64,000 nt of DNA from Streptomyces sp. NK08204 (GTDB lineage: Bacteria > Actinomycetota > Actinomycetes > Streptomycetales > Streptomycetaceae): positions 62,001-126,000 of the forward strand of contig NZ_JAINVF010000003.1 in the NCBI RefSeq assembly GCF_020400585.1. Direction: 5' to 3'. Below are positions 7,327 through 16,107 of the stretch, in pieces; the first letter of the stretch is position 1, and each line of letters opens with the position of its first letter. Both the position numbers and the translations under genes were made by a program. Below the pieces are notes generated by a model. The model did no database searches and was not told the DNA's origin. It saw only the letters and a list, made by a program, of their open reading frames with translations.

Positions 7327-8319
7327 CTACTCGCCCTGCGCGGCCGTCAGCCCCTGGAGCCGGCCCAGTATCTGGACCGGGCCGCTCCCGGCGGGGTCCA
7401 GGGCGGCCTCGTCGGCGATGGACTCCAGCGTCAGCGACTGCTTGACCTCGCCCTTGGTCAGGGCCCGCACGTCCCTGTTCTGGACCGGCACGGAGGTGCC
7501 CGCGGCGGCGGTCTGCTTCTCGTAGTGGTGCGTGGTGAAGAACACCAGCGCGCCGCCGTCCGCCGTGCGCAGCGCGAGCGGCGCGTAGTCGCCGTGGGTC
7601 AGCGGCTCGTCGATGAACTGCCGGACCAGGCCCGGCTTCCGCGCGGCCTTCTGGCGCGCCGTGCGCAGGCCGCTGGTGGCGGGCCCGGTCGCGAAGGTCT
7701 TCCCGCCGCTCTGCAGATAGGTGGCGTAGTCCTGGCTCAGGTCCTCGGGCCGGACGGCCAGTTGCGCCGAGTCGGCCGGTACGGCCTCGGCCCAGCCGTC
7801 CTTGTCCTTCTTGAACTCCGGTACGGCACCGGGCGCGAACAGCGTCAGATACGCCACCTGCCAGGGCTCACCGAGGTCGCTGCGGGTGAACACCAGCAGC
7901 CAGCGGGAGTTTCCGGTCTTGTTGCCCCTGGCGTCGGCGACGAACCAGCGGGGCCAGCCGGCCTTCTTGGGGATGGTGAACTTCGCGTCCGTCAGCTTCA
8001 GCGGGGTGTGGTCCGGGTTCCCCGCCGGGTTGTTGATGTGCCCGGCCTTGAGCCGGGCACCGTCGATGTCCTGCAGGGCGCCGGTGACATGGCCGGCGTC
8101 CAGGGAACTGTCGTAGGCCTCGTCGGCCTTGTTGTACGCGTCCGTGAACGCTGCGAGCGCTCTGGCGGCCTCGGTGCGGGTGGCGGCGGGAAGCACCTCG
8201 CGCTCCCCGTGCACCACCACGCATCCGCTCGCCGTCAACGACAGTGCGGTCAGCGAGGCCGCTGTCAACGCGCTCCGGTCAAGCCTGCGGAGCCTTCGAG
8301 GGCCGCGATCCCTGCTCAT
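7327..8319 (-). CDS. Lipoprotein of the efe iron-uptake operon, unknown function
   Basis: A 330-residue protein with an Arg-rich start, a hydrophobic stretch, and the lipobox LTASGC (Cys33), so it should be lipid-anchored outside the membrane. The mature part is a soluble domain rich in Lys/Ala with no recognised motif, containing SRWLLVFTRSDLGEPWQVAY and LVFFTTHHYEKQ. Its start overlaps the 3' end of efeU by 41 nt, so translation is probably coupled. It is the fourth gene after efeO, efeB and efeU. Context suggests an accessory role in iron capture or in the peroxidase/permease complex, but nothing in the sequence proves it. The classical Efe system has only three proteins. Confidence 0.75.
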   Translation of the reverse strand: MSRDRGPRRLRRLDRSALTAASLTALSLTASGCVVVHGEREVLPAATRTEAARALAAFTDAYNKADEAYDSSLDAGHVTGALQDIDGARLKAGHINNPAGNPDHTPLKLTDAKFTIPKKAGWPRWFVADARGNKTGNSRWLLVFTRSDLGEPWQVAYLTLFAPGAVPEFKKDKDGWAEAVPADSAQLAVRPEDLSQDYATYLQSGGKTFATGPATSGLRTARQKAARKPGLVRQFIDEPLTHGDYAPLALRTADGGALVFFTTHHYEKQTAAAGTSVPVQNRDVRALTKGEVKQSLTLESIADEAALDPAGSGPVQILGRLQGLTAAQGE

Positions 8320-9151
8320 GAGGTGCCTTCACCTTCCCCTTCCCGGAGGCGAACCCTACCGGGGCGAGGAACAGCGCGAGCGTGGGGACCAAGTACAGCG
8401 CCCACATCGTGATCTGGAGGACCGTCGGGTCGGGCTGGAAATTGAACACGCCCTTCAGCAGCGTGCCGTACCAGCTGTCCGGCGGGATCGTGTCGCTGAT
8501 GTCGAAGGCCAGGTTCGTCAGGCCCGGGACCCAGTCCGCCTCCTGGAGGTCGTGGAAGCCGTACGCCAGCACGCCCGCCGCGACCACGACCAGCATGCCG
8601 CCGGTCCAGGTGAAGAACTTGGCCAGGTTGATCTTCAGGGCGCCCCGGTAGAACAGCCAGCCGAGGAACACCGCCGTGGCGAGACCCAGCGCCACGCCGA
8701 TCAGCGGGCGCGGGGTGCCGTCGCTGGCCGCGTGCACCGACGCCCACACGAACAGCGCGGTCTCCAGGCCCTCCCGGCCGACGGCCAGGAAGGCGGTGGC
8801 GACCAGCGCGCCCGTGCCCATCGACAGGGCCTGGTCGAGCTTGCCGTGCAGCTCCGACTTCAGATGCCGGGCGGTGCGCCGCATCCAGAACACCATCCAG
8901 GTCACCAGGCCGACGGCGACGATAGACAGCGAGCCGCCGAGCGCCTCCTGCGCCTGGAACGTCAGCTCGTCGGAGCCGTACTCCAGGGCGCTACCGAAGC
9001 CCATCGCGATGGCGACCGCGATGCCGATGCCGAACCAGATCGGCTTCAGGGCGTCCCGGCGGCCGGTCTTGACCAGGTAGGCGATCAGGATGCAGACGAC
9101 GAGCGAGGCCTCGAGACCCTCACGCAGGCCGATCAGGTAGTTGGAGAACAC
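8279..9151 (-). CDS. efeU: FTR1-family iron permease EfeU
   Basis: A 290-residue polytopic membrane protein with seven or so hydrophobic segments. It carries the two diagnostic REGLE motifs of the OFeT/FTR1 family at 10-14 (GLREGLEASL) and 126-130 (VGREGLETAL); their Glu residues bind iron during transport. EfeU imports iron delivered by EfeO and processed by EfeB. It lies 3 nt downstream of efeB on the same strand and overlaps the following lipoprotein gene. The C-terminus is a short basic cytoplasmic tail. Confidence 0.93.
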   Translation of the reverse strand: MFSNYLIGLREGLEASLVVCILIAYLVKTGRRDALKPIWFGIGIAVAIAMGFGSALEYGSDELTFQAQEALGGSLSIVAVGLVTWMVFWMRRTARHLKSELHGKLDQALSMGTGALVATAFLAVGREGLETALFVWASVHAASDGTPRPLIGVALGLATAVFLGWLFYRGALKINLAKFFTWTGGMLVVVAAGVLAYGFHDLQEADWVPGLTNLAFDISDTIPPDSWYGTLLKGVFNFQPDPTVLQITMWALYLVPTLALFLAPVGFASGKGKVKAPHEQGSRPSKAPQA

Positions 9152-9154
9152 GGG

Positions 9155-10432
9155 CTACGCCTCCTTCGAGAACAGCGTGCGGCCCCACCAGTCACCGGAG
9201 TCCCGGACGCCCGGCGGAACAGCGAAGACCGCCGAACCCACGTGCTGGATGTACTCGTTGAGCGCGTCATGGGCCGACAGCTTGCGCTGCAGCGGGATGA
9301 AGCCCTTGCGCACGTCCCGCTGGTAGGCCAGGAAGAACAGACCGGCGTCCAGACGGCCGAGGCCGTCGGTGCCGTCGGTGAAGGAGTAGCCCCGGCGCAG
9401 GATCGTGATCCCGCCGTTGGAATCGGGGTGCGCGAGCCGCACGTGCGCGGTCGGCTTCATCGCCTTCAGGAACGGCTCGTCGTGCTCCTTGGCCTTGCCG
9501 ACCGGGGCGCCCTCGCGCTTGTCCCGGCCGAACACGTCCTCCTGCTCCTGCAGCGAGGTCCGGTCCCAGGTCTCGATGTTCATCCGGATGCGCCGGGCGA
9601 CGAGGTACGAGCCGCCGGTCATCCAGGACGCCTTGGCGTCCTCGTCGCCGTCGCCGACCCACACGTGCTGCTTCAGCCGGTCCGTCTCGGTGCCCGCGAT
9701 GTTGCGGGTGCCGTCCTTGAAGCCCATGAGGTTGCGCGGCGTCTGCGCGTCCGGGGTGGTCGAGGAGGTCTTGCCGAAGCCCAGCTGGGACCAGCGGATG
9801 GCGACCTTGCCGAAGCCGATCCGGGCCAGGTTGCGGATGGCGTGCACGGCGACCTGCGGGTCGTCGGCGCAGGCCTGGACGCACAGGTCGCCGCCGGTGC
9901 GGGTCCGGTCGAGGTTGTCGCCGGGGAACTGGGGCAGGTCGACCAGCGCCTCGGGGCGCCGGTCCGCGAGGCCGAACCGGTCGAAGAGCGAGGGACCGAA
10001 CCCGATCGTCAGCGTCAGCCGGGACGGCTTCAGCCCGAGCGCCTCACCGGTGTCGTCCGGCGGGGCCTCGGCGAGCCCGCCGAACGCACCCTCGCCGACG
10101 GGCTTGCCGACGGTCATCCGCCGGGCCGCAGCCGTCCAGTCCTTCAGCATCTGCACGAACTCGTCGCGGTCGTCGGTCTTCACGTCGAACGCGGCGAAGT
10201 GCAGCCGGTCCTGGACCGGGGTGGCGATGCCGGCCTGGTGGGCGCCGTGGAACTCCACCGCCCCGCCCGTCTCGGCGGCGACCGGGTCGGCGTCGTTCCC
10301 GGCCTTGGCCATCGCCATCGCGCCGCCGGCCGCGGCGGCACCGAACGCGAGCCCGGCGCCGCCCCAGCCGATCAGTGAGCGGCGCGACGGCCTGCGCCCG
10401 TCGGCTTCCCGGCTCTCCTGGTTGTCGGTCAT
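9155..10432 (-). CDS. efeB: EfeB deferrochelatase/peroxidase, Dyp type, Tat-exported
   Basis: A 425-residue dye-decolorising peroxidase-type heme enzyme. A Tat signal RRSLIG at 17-22 is followed by a hydrophobic AGLAFGAAAAGG stretch, so it folds in the cytoplasm with its heme and is exported. The DyP signature GFKDGTRN at 237-244 supplies the distal Asp. A later AHVRLAHP segment fits the proximal heme-ligand region. In Efe systems EfeB works with EfeO and EfeU, oxidising ferrous iron and/or extracting iron from heme. The middle position in the operon supports the assignment. Confidence 0.93.
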   Translation of the reverse strand: MTDNQESREADGRRPSRRSLIGWGGAGLAFGAAAAGGAMAMAKAGNDADPVAAETGGAVEFHGAHQAGIATPVQDRLHFAAFDVKTDDRDEFVQMLKDWTAAARRMTVGKPVGEGAFGGLAEAPPDDTGEALGLKPSRLTLTIGFGPSLFDRFGLADRRPEALVDLPQFPGDNLDRTRTGGDLCVQACADDPQVAVHAIRNLARIGFGKVAIRWSQLGFGKTSSTTPDAQTPRNLMGFKDGTRNIAGTETDRLKQHVWVGDGDEDAKASWMTGGSYLVARRIRMNIETWDRTSLQEQEDVFGRDKREGAPVGKAKEHDEPFLKAMKPTAHVRLAHPDSNGGITILRRGYSFTDGTDGLGRLDAGLFFLAYQRDVRKGFIPLQRKLSAHDALNEYIQHVGSAVFAVPPGVRDSGDWWGRTLFSKEA

Positions 10433-10465
10433 CGCCCTTGCCCTTGCCCCTCTGCTTGCTTCTGT

Positions 10466-11602
10466 TTACTTCACGACCGCGGCGGCGAGCTTGGACAGCG
10501 GCTCGGCGAGGGCGTTCACCGCGTCCGACAGCTCCTTGCGCTGGCTCTTGGTGACCTTTTCGTACGAGACGAACTCATAGTCGGTCTTGCCCGAGCGGTA
10601 CTTGTCCAGCAGGGCGTTGAGGGAGGTGAACTGCTTGTCCAGCTCCTTGGCCAGCACCGGGTCGTTCTTGGCGGCGACCGGCTTGAGCAGTTCGTACGAC
10701 TTCTGCGCGCCCTCGACGTTGCCCTTGAAGTCGACCAGGTCGGTGTGCGAGTAGCGCTCCTCCTCGCCGGTGACCTTGCCGGTGGCGACCTCGTCCAGCA
10801 GCTCCTTGGCGCCGTTGGCCATGGAGGTCGGGGTGATCTCGGCCTTGCCGACCCGCTCCTGCCAGTCCTTCAGGTCGGTGACGAGCCGGCCGGCGAGGGC
10901 CTTCTCCTTGCCGCCGATCTTCTTGTCCTGCCACAGGGCCTTCTCCAGCCGGTGCCAGCCGGTCCACTCCTGGCCGGCCTCCAGGCCGTCGGCGCGGACG
11001 TCGACCTTGGGGTCGATGTCACCGAAGGACTCGGCGACCGGCTCGGTGCGCTCCCAGCCCAGGCGGGAGGGGGCGTAGGCCTTCTTGGCGGCGTCCACGT
11101 CACCGGCCTTGACGGCCTTGGCGAAGGTCTCGACGAGCGGCAGCGTCTGGTCGGCCTGCTCCTGCGCGTACCGGCGGTAGTCCGCGACGGCCTTGTCCAG
11201 CCGCGGGTCGCGGGCGGCGCTCGTGCCGGAACCGGTGACGGTGAGCTTCTGCCGGATGCCGTGGCCCTTCATGCCGGGGCGGCAGGCGATCTCATACGCG
11301 CCCGCCTTCACCTCGGCGGTCAGCGTGTACTTGGTCCCGGGGCCGATGTTCTCCTTCTCGGAGACGATCCGGTCGTCCGGGAAGAGGATCTCGACCTCGG
11401 TGGCCTTGGAGCCCTTGTTCTCGATCTTCAGCGTGACGTGACCGGCGGGCACCGATGTGGCGGACGTCTCACACTTCGAGTCGGCGGCCGTGACCCTGAT
11501 GGCCTCGCTGTCCTTGGCATCGCTCTTCGCGGTGCAGGCCGAGAGGGCGGTCAGAGTCGCCGCGGTGGCGGCGGCGGTGACGGTCAGTCGGACGGCTCGC
11601 AT
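10466..11602 (-). CDS. efeO: EfeO iron-binding lipoprotein (cupredoxin plus M75/imelysin-like domain)
   Basis: A 378-residue lipoprotein: signal and lipobox TALSAC with Cys23. A cupredoxin-like N-domain follows (about 35-125, with CETSATSVPAGHV and CRPGMKGHG). The C-terminal helical M75/imelysin-like domain contains the HxxE metal motif GWHRLEKALW. It presents iron to EfeU at the cell surface. ATG 11602 is chosen because GGAG lies 9 nt upstream; the TTG at 11614 is inside that ribosome-binding region. It is the first gene of the efe operon, and two iron-box-like palindromes lie 28-64 nt upstream. Confidence 0.93.
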   Translation of the reverse strand: MRAVRLTVTAAATAATLTALSACTAKSDAKDSEAIRVTAADSKCETSATSVPAGHVTLKIENKGSKATEVEILFPDDRIVSEKENIGPGTKYTLTAEVKAGAYEIACRPGMKGHGIRQKLTVTGSGTSAARDPRLDKAVADYRRYAQEQADQTLPLVETFAKAVKAGDVDAAKKAYAPSRLGWERTEPVAESFGDIDPKVDVRADGLEAGQEWTGWHRLEKALWQDKKIGGKEKALAGRLVTDLKDWQERVGKAEITPTSMANGAKELLDEVATGKVTGEEERYSHTDLVDFKGNVEGAQKSYELLKPVAAKNDPVLAKELDKQFTSLNALLDKYRSGKTDYEFVSYEKVTKSQRKELSDAVNALAEPLSKLAAAVVK

Positions 11603-11629
11603 GCAGGGCTCCAAACGGCGGATCTGATC

Positions 11630-11666
11630 TGGTGAGGCTGCCCTAACTTACATGAGGCTTACCTCA
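11630..11666 (-). promoter_or_regulatory. Two candidate iron boxes (IdeR/DmdR type) at the efe promoter
   Basis: TGGTGAGGCTGCCCTAA (11630-11646) matches 13 of 17 positions of the AGGTTAGGCTAACCTAA core known for IdeR/DmdR1/DtxR-type repressors. TGAGGCTTACCTCA (11653-11666) matches 11 of 14 and is itself nearly palindromic. Their position just upstream of efeO fits repression by iron-loaded regulator. The matches were counted by eye. Confidence 0.7.
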
Positions 11667-11956
11667 CCTGCACCCGCCGGGGGTCGTGATTCCGCTCTCA
11701 CGAAGGATCACGGGCACGGCTTGATCCTGACGTCTCGAAAGTGACGCCGACGGGCGGCGGGGAGACGGGGGAGCCGGTAGCGGCGGAGGTGGAGGCGGTG
11801 ACGCGGATCTGCGGATCAGCGAGAAGCCGTGGACGAACGCGTCCGGTGTGGCGGACGGTGCGCGCGACGTGGCGGCCCGGCCCACCGCAGTTCGCCGTTC
11901 CCCGGCAGCGCCCCGCCTGGACGTGCTCGACGACGCGACGATGTTTCAATTCCCAC

Positions 11957-12601
11957 GTGACTGACTACGACGTGCTCCGTGTCTTCTGCGCACCGAACGG
12001 CGGCTACGGCAACGAACTCGGTGTCGTCCGCGACGGCTCGGTGCTGCCCGAGCGGAGCGACCGGCAGGAGCTGGCGGCCAAGCTCGGCTTCAGTGAGACC
12101 GTCTTCGTCGATGACCCCGAACGCGGGGTCATCGACATCTACACGCCCACCCTGCGCCTGCCCTTCGCCGGTCACCCCTGCGTCGGTACCGCCTGGCTGC
12201 TGGACGTGCCCGAACTGGTCACGCCCGCCGGGGTGGTCGGGGCCCGGCTGGACGGCGAGTTCAGCTGGATCGAGGCGCGGGCGGAGTGGGCCCCTCCGCG
12301 CACCCTGCGCCAGTACGCCACCGCCGCCGAGGTCGACGCCCTGCCGGTGCCCCCGCCCGGCGAGTGGATCTACGCCTGGGCCTGGGAGGACGAGGCGGCC
12401 GGCCGTGTCCGCGCCCGCGCTTTCCCCGGCCGCGACGACGGCATCGAGGAGGACGAGGCGACGGGCGCGGCGGCCCTGCTCCTGACCGATCGGCTGGGCC
12501 GGGCACTGAACATCACCCAGGGGAGGGGCTCCCAGATCCTGACCGCCCCGCAGCCGCACGGGTGGGTGGAGGTCGGCGGGCGGGTGTTCCTGGAACGCTG
12601 A
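11957..12601 (+). CDS. PhzF family isomerase/epimerase-like protein
   Basis: A 214-residue protein with the duplicated hotdog-like PhzF/diaminopimelate-epimerase fold. Typical marks are the start DYDVLRVFCAPNGGYGNELGVV, the TPTLRLPFAGHPCVGTAWLL block (PhzF proteins have FAGHP), and the C-terminal block EEDEATGAAALLLTDRLGR. It is shorter than the usual 260-300 residues, so the second half may be trimmed. The equivalent of the catalytic Glu near residue 45 is not certain here. GTG 11957 is preferred: TTCAAT lies 6 nt upstream, suggesting a leaderless mRNA. It is not in a phenazine cluster, and its substrate is unknown. Confidence 0.8.
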   Translation: MTDYDVLRVFCAPNGGYGNELGVVRDGSVLPERSDRQELAAKLGFSETVFVDDPERGVIDIYTPTLRLPFAGHPCVGTAWLLDVPELVTPAGVVGARLDGEFSWIEARAEWAPPRTLRQYATAAEVDALPVPPPGEWIYAWAWEDEAAGRVRARAFPGRDDGIEEDEATGAAALLLTDRLGRALNITQGRGSQILTAPQPHGWVEVGGRVFLER

Positions 12602-12623
12602 GACGTGGCCGTTCCGGTCGGCC

Positions 12624-12713
12624 CACGTGCGCGACGAAGGCGTGCCGGTCCTCGCGGCTGAAGGGGATCACCGGGCCCGTGGGGTTCCTGCTGTCACGGA
12701 CCGGGACGAAGGC
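12624..12713 (-). pseudogene. DUF397 domain remnant
   Basis: On the minus strand this stretch reads AFVPVRDSRNPTGPVIPFSR then EDRHAFVAHV, a clear match to the second half of DUF397 proteins (VxVRDSK.PxGPVLxFxxxxWxAFV). The usual first half with the Ser/Asn/Gly-rich SSGNGGxCVEVA is missing. The frame runs on without a normal stop into the phzF 3' end. No XRE-type partner regulator is adjacent. I read it as a decayed gene in the 260-nt gap. Confidence 0.6.
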
Positions 12714-12862
12714 GGGGGCGTGGCGGGTGAGTTGACCGGCGTGACGGGTACGCACCCGGTGTCCCGCGACCCGAACCAGCCGGCTTCCGGACCGGCCTCG
12801 GCGCCGAACTGCGCCAGGGCCCATCCGCCGCTTGGACCTGGGCCAGGCTCACTCCGTACGCG

Positions 12863-13510
12863 TCACGCCGACAGCGGGAACTCCTCGCCCAGGGCCCGGA
12901 GGACCCCGATGTTCAGGGCGAAGGCCCGCTTGCACTCCGCCACGATCCGCTGCTTCTCCAGGTCGTCCACCCGGACCGCGTCCAGCAGCGCGCGGTAACC
13001 CCGTTTGAACGCGGCCGGGTTGCTGATCCCCTCGAACACATAGAACCGGACCCCGTCGCCCTTCCTCGCGAAGCCCCACATCTTCTCCGCCCTGTCCCGG
13101 ACGATCTGGCCGCCGGACAGGTCGCCGAGATACCGGGTGTAGTGGTGGGCCACATAGCCGCCGGACCAGTGCGCGGCGCACTCCCTGACCCGGTCCGCGT
13201 ACGCGCGGGTCGTGGGCAGCGCGGAGAGGGTGGCCCGCCATCCCGGCCCCCGCAGATGGGCCAGGTCCCGCTCCAGCGGGGACAGCCGGAAGAGTTCCGG
13301 CCGGATGAAGGGGCCGGCCACCGGATCCGCCGCCAGATGCTCGGCGGTGCTCTCCAGCGCCTCGTAGACGAACCACAGTTGCTCGGTGTAGCGCGCGTAC
13401 GCCCGCACGCCCAGCCGGCCGCCGAGCAGGTCGCTCATGAACGTCGACGTCCCCCCCTCCCCGTGCAGCTCGTGGGACGCGGTGCGGATGAGGGTCGAGA
13501 AGGAGTCCAT
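12863..13510 (-). CDS. Biliverdin-producing heme oxygenase
   Basis: A 215-residue all-helical heme oxygenase that degrades heme to biliverdin, CO and ferrous iron. The likely proximal heme ligand is His13 in RTASHELHGE. The distal-helix signature GDLSGGQ is at 129-135, preceded by HHYTRYL. The length is normal. ATG 13510 (MDSFST) is chosen over ATG 13528 because an AGGG-type ribosome-binding site precedes it and homologues begin there by recollection. It follows map on the same strand, but a hairpin separates them. Released iron could complement the efe system. No convincing iron box was found upstream. Confidence 0.92.
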   Translation of the reverse strand: MDSFSTLIRTASHELHGEGGTSTFMSDLLGGRLGVRAYARYTEQLWFVYEALESTAEHLAADPVAGPFIRPELFRLSPLERDLAHLRGPGWRATLSALPTTRAYADRVRECAAHWSGGYVAHHYTRYLGDLSGGQIVRDRAEKMWGFARKGDGVRFYVFEGISNPAAFKRGYRALLDAVRVDDLEKQRIVAECKRAFALNIGVLRALGEEFPLSA

Positions 13511-13565
13511 GAGGCCGCCCTGAGCCATTTTGCCGACGCCTTGTCGGTAAAAGCCTACAAGAGAA

Positions 13566-13591
13566 AGCCCGCCCTCCGCAGAGGACGGGCT
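13566..13591 (-). terminator. Terminator hairpin after map
   Basis: AGCCCGCCCTC (13566-13576) pairs with GAGGACGGGCT (13581-13591) with one mismatch and a CGCA loop. It lies 27 nt beyond the map stop and before the heme oxygenase start. Confidence 0.65.
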
Positions 13592-13617
13592 CCCGGTCCT
13601 GTCCGGGGCGGGCGCAG

Positions 13618-14475
13618 TCAGGGCGTGGTCAGGATCTCCGCCCCCGCGTCCGTCACCACCAGGGTGTGCTCGAACTGCGCGGTCCGCCTGCGGTCCTTCG
13701 TCACGACCGTCCAGCCGTCGTCCCACATGTCGTACTCGTGCGTGCCCAGCGTCAGCATCGGCTCGATCGTGAAGGTCATGCCGGGCTGCATGACCGTCGT
13801 CGCGTGCGGGCTGTCGTAGTGCGGGATGATCAGGCCCGAGTGGAACGACGTGCTGATCCCGTGGCCGGTGAAGTCACGCACGACCCCGTACCCGAAGCGC
13901 TTGGCGTACGACTCGATGACCCGGCCGATGACATTGATCTGCCGGCCCGGCCGGACCGCCTTGATCGCGCGGTTCAGCGCCTCGCGGGTCCGCTCCACCA
14001 GCAGCCGCGACTCCTCGTCCACGTCCCCGACCAGGTAGGTGGCGTTGTTGTCGCCGTGCACCCCGCCGATGTACGCGGTCACGTCCAGGTTGACGATGTC
14101 GCCGTCCCGCAGGACCGTCGAGTCCGGGATGCCGTGGCAGATGACCTCGTTGATCGAGGTGCACAGGGACTTCGGGAAGCCGCGGTAGCCGAGCGTGGAC
14201 GGATAGGCGCCGTGGTCGCACATGTACTCGTGCGCCACCTTGTCCAGCTGGTCGGTGGTGACGCCGGGCGCGATGATCTTCGCGGCCTCGGCCATCGCCT
14301 GGGCGGCGATACGGCCCGCGACGCGCATCGCCTCGATGGTCTCCGGGGTCTGCACCTCCGGACCGGTGTACGGCGTCGGCGCGGGCTTGCCGACGTACTC
14401 GGGGCGGCGGATGTTTCCGGGTACCGAACGGGTGGGGGACAGCTCCCCTGGTACGAGCAGCGACTGGCCAGACAT
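13618..14475 (-). CDS. map: Type I methionine aminopeptidase
   Basis: A 285-residue cytosolic enzyme that removes the initiator Met from nascent proteins. All five metal ligands of the pita-bread fold are visible: Asp in [10 protein letters not shown], Asp in [10 protein letters not shown], His in FTGHGIS, Glu in FTIEPML, and Glu in QFEHTLVV. The N-terminal extension ([21 protein letters not shown]) is typical of actinobacterial isoforms with an SH3-binding-like segment. ATG 14475 is preferred because the longer frame to 14565 covers the divergent promoter region. A terminator follows. Confidence 0.95.
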   Translation of the reverse strand: MSGQSLLVPGELSPTRSVPGNIRRPEYVGKPAPTPYTGPEVQTPETIEAMRVAGRIAAQAMAEAAKIIAPGVTTDQLDKVAHEYMCDHGAYPSTLGYRGFPKSLCTSINEVICHGIPDSTVLRDGDIVNLDVTAYIGGVHGDNNATYLVGDVDEESRLLVERTREALNRAIKAVRPGRQINVIGRVIESYAKRFGYGVVRDFTGHGISTSFHSGLIIPHYDSPHATTVMQPGMTFTIEPMLTLGTHEYDMWDDGWTVVTKDRRRTAQFEHTLVVTDAGAEILTTP

Positions 14476-14533
14476 GCCAGGGAGTCTATCCAGCGGACAT
14501 GGGGGAACATGTCGGTGGCGAGAGGAGCTGTTC

Positions 14534-14767
14534 ATGCCCCTGTTCAAGAAGCGCACCGCCGGCAAGCCGGGCGAGTGGTACTACTGCCTGGAACACAAGA
14601 AGGTCGAGGAGGGCCCGGAGTGCCCGGCCAAGGACCGCTTCGGTCCGTACACCACCCGGACGGAGGCCGAGCACGCGATGGAGACCGCGCGTGAACGCAA
14701 CCTGGAGTGGGAGAACGACCCGCGTTGGCACGACGCCCGTACGGAGGGCGGCGCCGACGAGGACTGA
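14534..14767 (+). CDS. Small conserved hypothetical protein, 77 aa
   Basis: A charged protein, [20 protein letters not shown] and onward, with two Cys ([21 protein letters not shown]) and an acidic C-terminus (GGADED). The Gly-Pro-Tyr and [12 protein letters not shown] pattern is reminiscent of short SPOR-like or zinc-ribbon-like proteins, but no domain can be claimed. A strong ribosome-binding site GAGGAG lies 8 nt before ATG 14534. It is divergent from map; the short space between their starts contains an inverted repeat GACATG...CATGTC (14496-14513). Function unknown. Confidence 0.8.
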   Translation: MPLFKKRTAGKPGEWYYCLEHKKVEEGPECPAKDRFGPYTTRTEAEHAMETARERNLEWENDPRWHDARTEGGADED

Positions 14768-14775
14768 ACGACCGC

Positions 14776-16107
14776 TCACGCCCCCAGGGCCGCCGCGCGC
14801 CGTTCCCGCATCCGCACCGCGTGCTCGTTGGTCCGTGCGTCGTACGTCATGAGCCCCGGAAGGCACAGCGCGAGCAGCCCCATCGCGCCCGCGCAGGCGA
14901 GCCCGCCGGAGACGACGGAGGTCCGTACGCCCGCCCAGGCGGCCATGCCACCCGCCCGGACCTGGCCGAGCTGCGGACCCACGGAGTAGGACAGCAGTTC
15001 GATCCCGGCGAGCCGGCCACGCAGCTCGTCCGGGATGGTCTGGTTCCACATGGAGGCCCGGAAGATCCCGCTGACCATGTCGAAGCCGCCGCCGACGGTC
15101 AGGCACAACAGGACGAGCCAGACGTTCCCGCAGACGCCGGCCGCCGCGACCGCCAGGCCCCAGCCGGTGGCCGACAGCAGCACCATCAGCCCGTGCCGGT
15201 GGATCCGCGACGTCCAGCCGCTGGTCAGGCTCACCAGCATCGCCCCCGCCGGCACGGTCGCGTACATCAGCCCGAGCGCCCATTCGGCGTGCAACTCGTC
15301 GGCGAGGAAGGGCAGTACGGCAAGCGGCATGGCAAGGAACATCGCCGCGAGATCCACGGCATAGGTGCCGAGGAGTTCCTTGCGGCTCCAGGCGTACCGG
15401 GCGCCCTCGGCGACGGCCCCCAGCGACGGCTTCGCGGCGGAGGGCGTGCCCCCGCTCGAGCGGAGCGGAGCGGCGGGGCAGGGGGCGATGCGCACGATGA
15501 ACGCCAGCGACACGGCGAAGGTCAGCAGGTCGGCGGCGTACGCCCAGCCGAGGCCCGCGTAGGCGACGACCACGCCCGCGACCGCCGGGCCCGCGACGCC
15601 GCCGACGGTCCAGCGCAGCGAGTTCAGGGAGGCCGCGGCAGGCATGTCGTCGTGGGCCACGATCCGGGGCCACAGGGAGTCCAGGGCGGGGCGCTGCACG
15701 GAGACCAGGCCGGAGGAGAGCGCGGCGACCACGTACAGCGGCCACACCGCAGGGTGCGGCAGCAGCGCGTTGAGCAGCAGGGCCGCGCTGAGCAGACCCT
15801 GGCCCGCCTCCGTCCACACGATGAGGCGCCGCTTGTCCAGGGCGTCGGCCAGGGCTCCGCCGAACAGCCCGCACACGACGAGCGGCACCAGTTCCACGGT
15901 GCCGACGGCGCCCACGGCCGCCGCCGAGCCGGTGAGGTCCTTCAGCTGGACCGGCAGCGCGACGAAGGTCAGGAAACTGCCGAAGTTGCTGATCAGGCCG
16001 GAGAACCAGAGCCGACGGAAATCGGCGGAGGCCCGCCAGGGGCTGAGGTCGGGAAGAAGCGCACGCAGGCCGGTCACGGTCAGTAATGCTCCGGCTGAGG
16101 AAGTCAC
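14776..16107 (-). CDS. MFS transporter, EntS-like exporter family
   Basis: A membrane protein of 443 residues with about 12 hydrophobic segments. It has an MFS loop motif LFGGALADALDKRRLIV between helices 2 and 3, and PDELRGRLAGIELLSYSVG in the second half, a pattern common in enterobactin-exporter (EntS)-type proteins. Likely role: proton-driven efflux of a small molecule; substrate unknown. The start is uncertain. GTG 16107 puts a rare TTA leucine codon at position 8. GTG 16077 (codon 11) would exclude it. Neither has a clear Shine-Dalgarno sequence. It stops 8 nt from the stop of the convergent small gene. Confidence 0.85.
   Translation of the reverse strand: MTSSAGALLTVTGLRALLPDLSPWRASADFRRLWFSGLISNFGSFLTFVALPVQLKDLTGSAAAVGAVGTVELVPLVVCGLFGGALADALDKRRLIVWTEAGQGLLSAALLLNALLPHPAVWPLYVVAALSSGLVSVQRPALDSLWPRIVAHDDMPAAASLNSLRWTVGGVAGPAVAGVVVAYAGLGWAYAADLLTFAVSLAFIVRIAPCPAAPLRSSGGTPSAAKPSLGAVAEGARYAWSRKELLGTYAVDLAAMFLAMPLAVLPFLADELHAEWALGLMYATVPAGAMLVSLTSGWTSRIHRHGLMVLLSATGWGLAVAAAGVCGNVWLVLLCLTVGGGFDMVSGIFRASMWNQTIPDELRGRLAGIELLSYSVGPQLGQVRAGGMAAWAGVRTSVVSGGLACAGAMGLLALCLPGLMTYDARTNEHAVRMRERRAAALGA

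Noticed and set aside
8129..10378. 749-aa plus-strand frame antisense to efeU and efeB
   Set aside because: The opposite strand carries complete EfeU and EfeB motifs; this frame is low-complexity.
13529..13565. Iron box upstream of the heme oxygenase gene
   Set aside because: The TGTAGGCTTTTACC-like stretch matches only one half of the IdeR palindrome and needs an insertion to align.
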